Source of the DNA: CAZJUO01 sp964549245
GTDB lineage: Bacteria > Patescibacteriota > Patescibacteriia > UBA10025 > JAHIVO01
Reading direction: 5' to 3'
NCBI GenBank assembly: GCA_964549245.1
Contig: CAZJUO010000026.1
Span: forward strand, 1 to 14,567
DNA: 14,567 nucleotides
Of the stretch, positions 12,005 through 14,567 are shown one piece after another. Positions within the stretch are counted from its first letter, which is position 1. Each line of letters begins with the position of its first letter. A program made the position numbers and the translations under genes. The notes beneath the pieces were generated by a model. The model was not told the DNA's origin, searched no databases, and saw nothing but the letters and a program-made list of their open reading frames with translations.

Positions 12005-12032
12005 TTGCCCTTTTGCCTGTTTTTTATATAAT
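12005..12032 (+). promoter_or_regulatory. tRNA-Leu promoter
   Basis: TTGCCC (12005-12010) and TATAAT (12027-12032) are 16 bases apart, about 17 bases upstream of the tRNA 5' end. It diverges from the prs promoter. Confidence 0.65.
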
Positions 12033-12049
12033 AGGTAGAATAACTATGC

Positions 12050-12133
12050 GCCGGGGTGGTGAAATTGGTATACACGCTAGGTTTAGGACCTAGTGCTCGC
12101 AAGAGCGTGGAGGTTCGAGTCCTCTCCCCGGCA
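12050..12133 (+). tRNA. tRNA-Leu (anticodon UAG)
   Basis: An 84-base class II tRNA. Acceptor GCCGGGG (12050-12056) pairs with CCCCGGC (12126-12132), with discriminator A at 12133. The anticodon arm CTAGG-TTTAGGA-CCTAG gives anticodon TAG, reading CUN leucine codons. The long variable arm GCTC-GCAA-GAGC and the T-arm GGAGG-TTCGAGT-CCTCT are intact. The CCA end is not encoded; TGG follows. Confidence 0.95.
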
Positions 12134-12434
12134 TGGGCTTCGGCAGGCGCGGCGTGCTAGCCTTACCTGTCCGCCGTTGCTTGAGCGTAGCGAAAGCGTT
12201 GGCGGAGGAGCTAGTGGGAGCAATCCCTTAGAGGTTCGAGCCCTTCCTTTATATAATAAATTATTTTGTAAGAGTCTCGGAGCTCCAAAAAAATAAGAGT
12301 GACAACCCCGCTGAAGCAAAGCGGATAGCGGGACTCCCTCTCGACATTTCAAGTCCTCCTTGCCCCGCACCATTACTCACTACGTTCGTATTGTTCGGGG
12401 TCCCCGGCATTATATTTATTTTCTGAATACACCC
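12134..12434 (+). repeat. mosaic of palindromes and tRNA-like fragments after tRNA-Leu
   Basis: This 300-base gap has no convincing gene. It begins and ends with the same ten bases, TCCCCGGCAT (12125-12134 and 12401-12410), which are the 3' end of tRNA-Leu. Inside are a second leucine-type tRNA 3' half (12211-12247), another tRNA-tail-like piece ending in CCCCGCACCA at about 12363-12372, an imperfect palindrome CCGCC...GGCGG (12171-12205), and CCCGCT...AGCGGG (12307-12332). The pattern suggests a decayed insertion or repeated duplication at a tRNA 3' end. Confidence 0.55.
12211..12247 (+). pseudogene. 3' half of a second leucine-type tRNA (remnant)
   Basis: CTAGTG-GGA-GCAA-TCC-CTTAGAGG followed by TTCGAGCCCTTCC aligns base for base with the variable arm and T-arm of the intact tRNA (12090-12128). 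The variable-arm stem differs but still pairs (GGGA/TCCC instead of GCTC/GAGC). The expected 5' half is absent, replaced by palindromic sequence, and the acceptor 3' strand is degraded. Confidence 0.5.
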
Positions 12435-12776
12435 ATGGGACAAAGTAAAAAATCCACCATCAACCAGCTAGCCGGGAGACTAAAAAAGCAATTTGGACAA
12501 GAAACCACTGGCCATGATTGGTGGCATATTGAACGCGTTTGGAAATTAGCTACATACATTGGCACAAAAGAAAAAGCAAATATGCCTGTGGTTGAACTAG
12601 CCGCTCTGCTCCATGACATTGCTGATTCAAAGTTCCACCGCGGTAGTTTTGCCGCCGGCCCGTATCGGGCTAAACGTATCCTGCAACAGCTTGGCGTGGA
12701 TAAAAAAACAATACAGGAAGTGCTCTATATCGTAGGTAATATTTCATTCAAAAAAATCGGGGCTAAAAAAACATGA
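12435..12776 (+). CDS. HD-domain phosphohydrolase, N-terminal part (frameshifted)
   Basis: HD-domain metal-dependent phosphohydrolases of the YedJ/YpgQ type hydrolyse nucleotide-like phosphates. This 113-residue frame starts MGQSKKSTIN and holds the first metal-binding His in TGHDWWHIERVWKLA (about 26-40), the HD pair in ALLHDIADSKF (about 57-67), and NISFKK. It stops at TGA (12774-12776) just before the last conserved block, which continues in the -1 frame from 12773. The two parts together give about 210 residues, the normal family size. The junction lies at a run of seven A (about 12766-12772); one more A would restore a single frame. No Shine-Dalgarno is visible before the ATG, and the frame is open upstream to 12360, in repeat sequence. 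Confidence 0.8.
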   Translation: MGQSKKSTINQLAGRLKKQFGQETTGHDWWHIERVWKLATYIGTKEKANMPVVELAALLHDIADSKFHRGSFAAGPYRAKRILQQLGVDKKTIQEVLYIVGNISFKKIGAKKT

Positions 12777-13066
12777 AAACCCTGGAGGGAAAAGTAGTCC
12801 AGGACGCTGACCGCCTAGACGCACTCGGGGCTATAGGTATTGCACGGGCCTTCGCTTACGGAGGTTACCGCCAGCGGCCGCTATACAATCCAAAAACAAA
12901 ACAAGACGACTCTACTATTGACCATTTTAACAATAAAATCCTCTATTTGAAAAAATTGATGAATACCAAAACAGGCCTTCGTCTGGCCACATCACGGGAT
13001 ACATTCATTCGCCAATACCTCAAGCAGTTTTATAAAGAATGGTCCGGCACTGATTATACAAAATAG
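12773..13066 (+). CDS. HD-domain phosphohydrolase, C-terminal part (frameshifted)
   Basis: This 97-residue frame begins MKTLEGKVVQDADRLDALG and contains the conserved VQDADRLDALGAIGIAR block, which supplies the last metal-binding Asp of the HD family, then AFAYGG and a helical tail. It overlaps the first part by ATGA, so the sequence as given could be read as two coupled subunits, a -1 frameshift at the A-run, or a broken gene. Neither half alone has all metal ligands. A terminator follows at 13098-13119. Confidence 0.8.
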   Translation: MKTLEGKVVQDADRLDALGAIGIARAFAYGGYRQRPLYNPKTKQDDSTIDHFNNKILYLKKLMNTKTGLRLATSRDTFIRQYLKQFYKEWSGTDYTK

Positions 13067-13097
13067 ACTATACGCTATAAGCTATTTGCTACGCGCC

Positions 13098-13119
13098 AAG
13101 CGCCCCTTGCGCTTTTTTT
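13098..13119 (+). terminator. intrinsic terminator after the HD gene
   Basis: AAGCGC (13098-13103) pairs with GCGCTT (13109-13114) around CCCTT, and the stem runs into seven T (13113-13119). It separates the HD gene from purD. Confidence 0.75.
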
Positions 13120-13141
13120 GCATTACGATAAGATAAGATAA

Positions 13142-13171
13142 TTGCTCTTTTTAAATGATAAACAATATAAT
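13142..13171 (+). promoter_or_regulatory. possible purD promoter
   Basis: TTGCTC (13142-13147) and TATAAT (13166-13171) are 18 bases apart. The expected start (about 13178) would fall within the purD Shine-Dalgarno (AAGGAGG, 13173-13179), so either the start lies a few bases earlier or the leader is almost absent. Confidence 0.4.
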
Positions 13172-13186
13172 TAAGGAGGTTTTGTT

Positions 13187-13834
13187 TTGCCAAAACGACT
13201 GAATGTCCTAGTCATCGGTAACGACGGGCGCACCTGGACTCTGTGTTGGAAAATCAGACGTTCACCAATGTGCGGTCGACTGTTCTGCGCTCCGGGCAAC
13301 GGTGGTACCGATGAATTTGCCGAAAATGTGCCAATAAACGTTACTGAATACGATCAGCTACTGAAGTTCGCTCTGGCCAATGACATTGACCTAACCGTAG
13401 TCAGCCCAGAACACCCCCTGGTCGATGGTCTGGTAGATATGTTCGAAGCGGCCGGCCTGAAAATTTTTAGCCCCAGCAAAGCAGCCGCGCAACTGGAAGG
13501 TTCTAAAGCCTTTGCCAAAAACTTTATGGCCAAATATAAAATTCCCACGGCCAAAGGCTATATCTGCTTGAACTACGAACAAGGCCTAGAAGCCTTACGG
13601 CATTTTAAAGAGCCGGTGGTAAAATATGATGGTCTGGCCGGCGGTAAAGGAGTCACGGTTTGCGCCAACCATGAAGAGGCTAAAGCTGTTCTAGAGGAAA
13701 TCTTCATTACGTATAAGTTTGGGACGACCAATCCAAAAGTGATTATTGAAGAGCGCCTGGCAGGCCAGGAAATTTCCGTGATGGCGCTTTGCCACGGAAC
13801 CGTACCTCACCTTACCATGTTCGCAAGACCATAA
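13187..13834 (+). CDS. purD: phosphoribosylamine-glycine ligase, N-terminal part (frameshifted)
   Basis: PurD joins glycine to 5-phosphoribosylamine using ATP, the second step of purine synthesis. This 215-residue frame has the N-domain (VLVIGNDGR..., APGNGGT), the SPEHPLVDGLVDMFEAAGL block, AAAQLEGSKAFAKNFMAKY and ATP-grasp VVKYDGLAGGKGV and EERLAGQEISVMAL. After residue 205 or so it leaves the family sequence and stops at 13834, while the correct continuation (LPCSQDHKPAYEGDQGPNTG) runs in the +1 frame. One extra base near 13797-13803 explains this. The usual GGREHA motif near the N-terminus is replaced by DGRTWT, which is odd. The TTG start is supported by AAGGAGG seven bases upstream. Confidence 0.85.
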   Translation: MPKRLNVLVIGNDGRTWTLCWKIRRSPMCGRLFCAPGNGGTDEFAENVPINVTEYDQLLKFALANDIDLTVVSPEHPLVDGLVDMFEAAGLKIFSPSKAAAQLEGSKAFAKNFMAKYKIPTAKGYICLNYEQGLEALRHFKEPVVKYDGLAGGKGVTVCANHEEAKAVLEEIFITYKFGTTNPKVIIEERLAGQEISVMALCHGTVPHLTMFARP

Positions 13835-14459
13835 ACCGGCCTATGAGGGCGACCAAGGTCCTAATACTGGAGGCATGGGAGCTTTCGCTCCGGTACCCTG
13901 GGTGACCGAAGAGCTGATGGGCACTATTCGCCGTACTATCATTGAGCCGACCTTGCGCGGTATGGTCGAAAATGGCGCGCCATTTAAAGGATGTCTCTAC
14001 TGCGGTTTGATGATCACCAACCAAGGGCCAAAAGTCCTTGAGTACAACATCCGCTTCGGCGATCCTGAAATTCACCCGGTTTTTGATCTGCTGCTCAATG
14101 ATGTGCTTTCCCTACTGCTTGGCTCAACCAATGGCACCCTGCCCACCAACCCGCTTTCTCTTTCCGGCGGATACGCGGTTACCGTTGTCTTGGCTTCAAG
14201 GGGTTACCCCGGCAAATGTGACACTGGTTATCCTATTACCGGCATAGAAGCAGCTAACTCTACTCACACCTTCGTAGCCCACGCCGGTACAGCCAAAAAC
14301 CCTGACGGGCAAATCATCAACGCCTCCGGTCGAGTACTGGACGTCACGGGCGGTGGCGACACCCTGCAGGAAGCCATTGACTGGGCCTATCAAGCCTGCG
14401 ACAGAATCTCATTCCCCGGATGCTGGTATCGGCATGACATTGCCAAGAAAGCATTATAG
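13803..14459 (+). pseudogene. purD: phosphoribosylamine-glycine ligase, C-terminal part (frameshifted)
   Basis: The second frame, open from 13782, carries SQDHKPAYEGDQGPNTGGMG, then GTIRRTIIEPTLRGM, EYNIRFGDPEIHP (the metal and ATP-binding RFGDPE block) and the C-domain (AVTVVLASRGYPG, FVAHAGT, GRVLDVTGGGDTLQEAIDWA, YRHDIAKKAL). First internal ATG is at 13875. Joined with the first part it gives about 423 residues, the normal PurD length. As given, no single protein contains the full ATP-grasp site, so the gene is inactive unless the shift is a sequencing error or is bypassed. Confidence 0.8.
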
Positions 14460-14477
14460 AAGGATAACTCATTCTGT

Positions 14478-14509
14478 AACCCTTATTTTAGGAAAAATAA
14501 GGGTTTTTT
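14478..14509 (+). terminator. intrinsic terminator of purD
   Basis: AACCCTTATTTT (14478-14489) pairs perfectly over 12 bases with AAAATAAGGGTT (14494-14505) around AGGA, and is followed by a T-run. It starts 18 bases after the purD stop. From 14510 to the end of the window I see nothing else. Confidence 0.88.
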
Positions 14510-14567
14510 ATTAAACCGCATAATTCCCATTAAAAATGCGACAAATGATATACTCAAAGGGTTAAAT

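Noticed and set aside
12083..12373. 96-codon minus-strand frame over the tRNA and mosaic region
   Set aside because: It reads antisense through tRNA-Leu and palindromes; composition is low-complexity and no start signal is present.

Overview
This window looks like a chromosomal stretch from a candidate-phyla-radiation (Patescibacteria, probably Parcubacteria-like) bacterium. That is an inference from style: a large lamin-tail-domain surface protein, a membrane-anchored pilin-like protein, very short intergenic gaps, several GTG/TTG starts, and many small proteins I cannot assign. TGA is used as a stop (prs and the 322-residue gene), so the genetic code appears to be the standard bacterial one.

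Layout. 1-260: a possible small RNA with its own promoter and terminator. 271-3163 (minus): ssb, then a 771-residue surface protein with three lamin-tail domains, a PKD domain and an OB-like domain. 3312-3526 (plus): a second candidate structured RNA behind a good sigma-70-type promoter. 3525-8748 (all minus): an accessory cluster of eight small exported or membrane proteins. Three are predicted lipoproteins (8176-8748, 6449-7114, 5026-5871); each is followed by one or two membrane or membrane-anchored proteins. Every intergenic gap above about 40 bp in the cluster holds an RNA hairpin, and a perfect 137-bp direct repeat lies in front of two of the lipoproteins. 9151-10119 (minus): an unassigned cytosolic protein. 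10263-10820 (minus): a pilin-like anchored protein predicted to have a leaderless mRNA. 10881-11894 (minus): prs, PRPP synthetase. 12050-12133 (plus): tRNA-Leu(UAG), diverging from prs. 12134-12410: a mosaic of palindromes and tRNA-like fragments, flanked by a 10-bp copy of the tRNA 3' end. 12435-13066 (plus): an HD-domain phosphohydrolase split by a frameshift. 13187-14459 (plus): purD, also split by a frameshift, ending in a strong terminator.

The 3525-8748 cluster is the best candidate for an undescribed system. It repeats the pattern lipoprotein gene, hairpin, membrane-protein gene. The three lipoprotein leaders share a 9-bp hairpin whose stems differ in sequence while the loop sequence ACGUGGGU is kept. 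My inference is a co-regulated modular set of surface or secreted effectors with membrane partners, possibly toxin/immunity-like or host-contact factors. No single protein proves that function. prs and purD belong to the same purine chemistry (PRPP to phosphoribosylamine to GAR), but purD is broken in this sequence.
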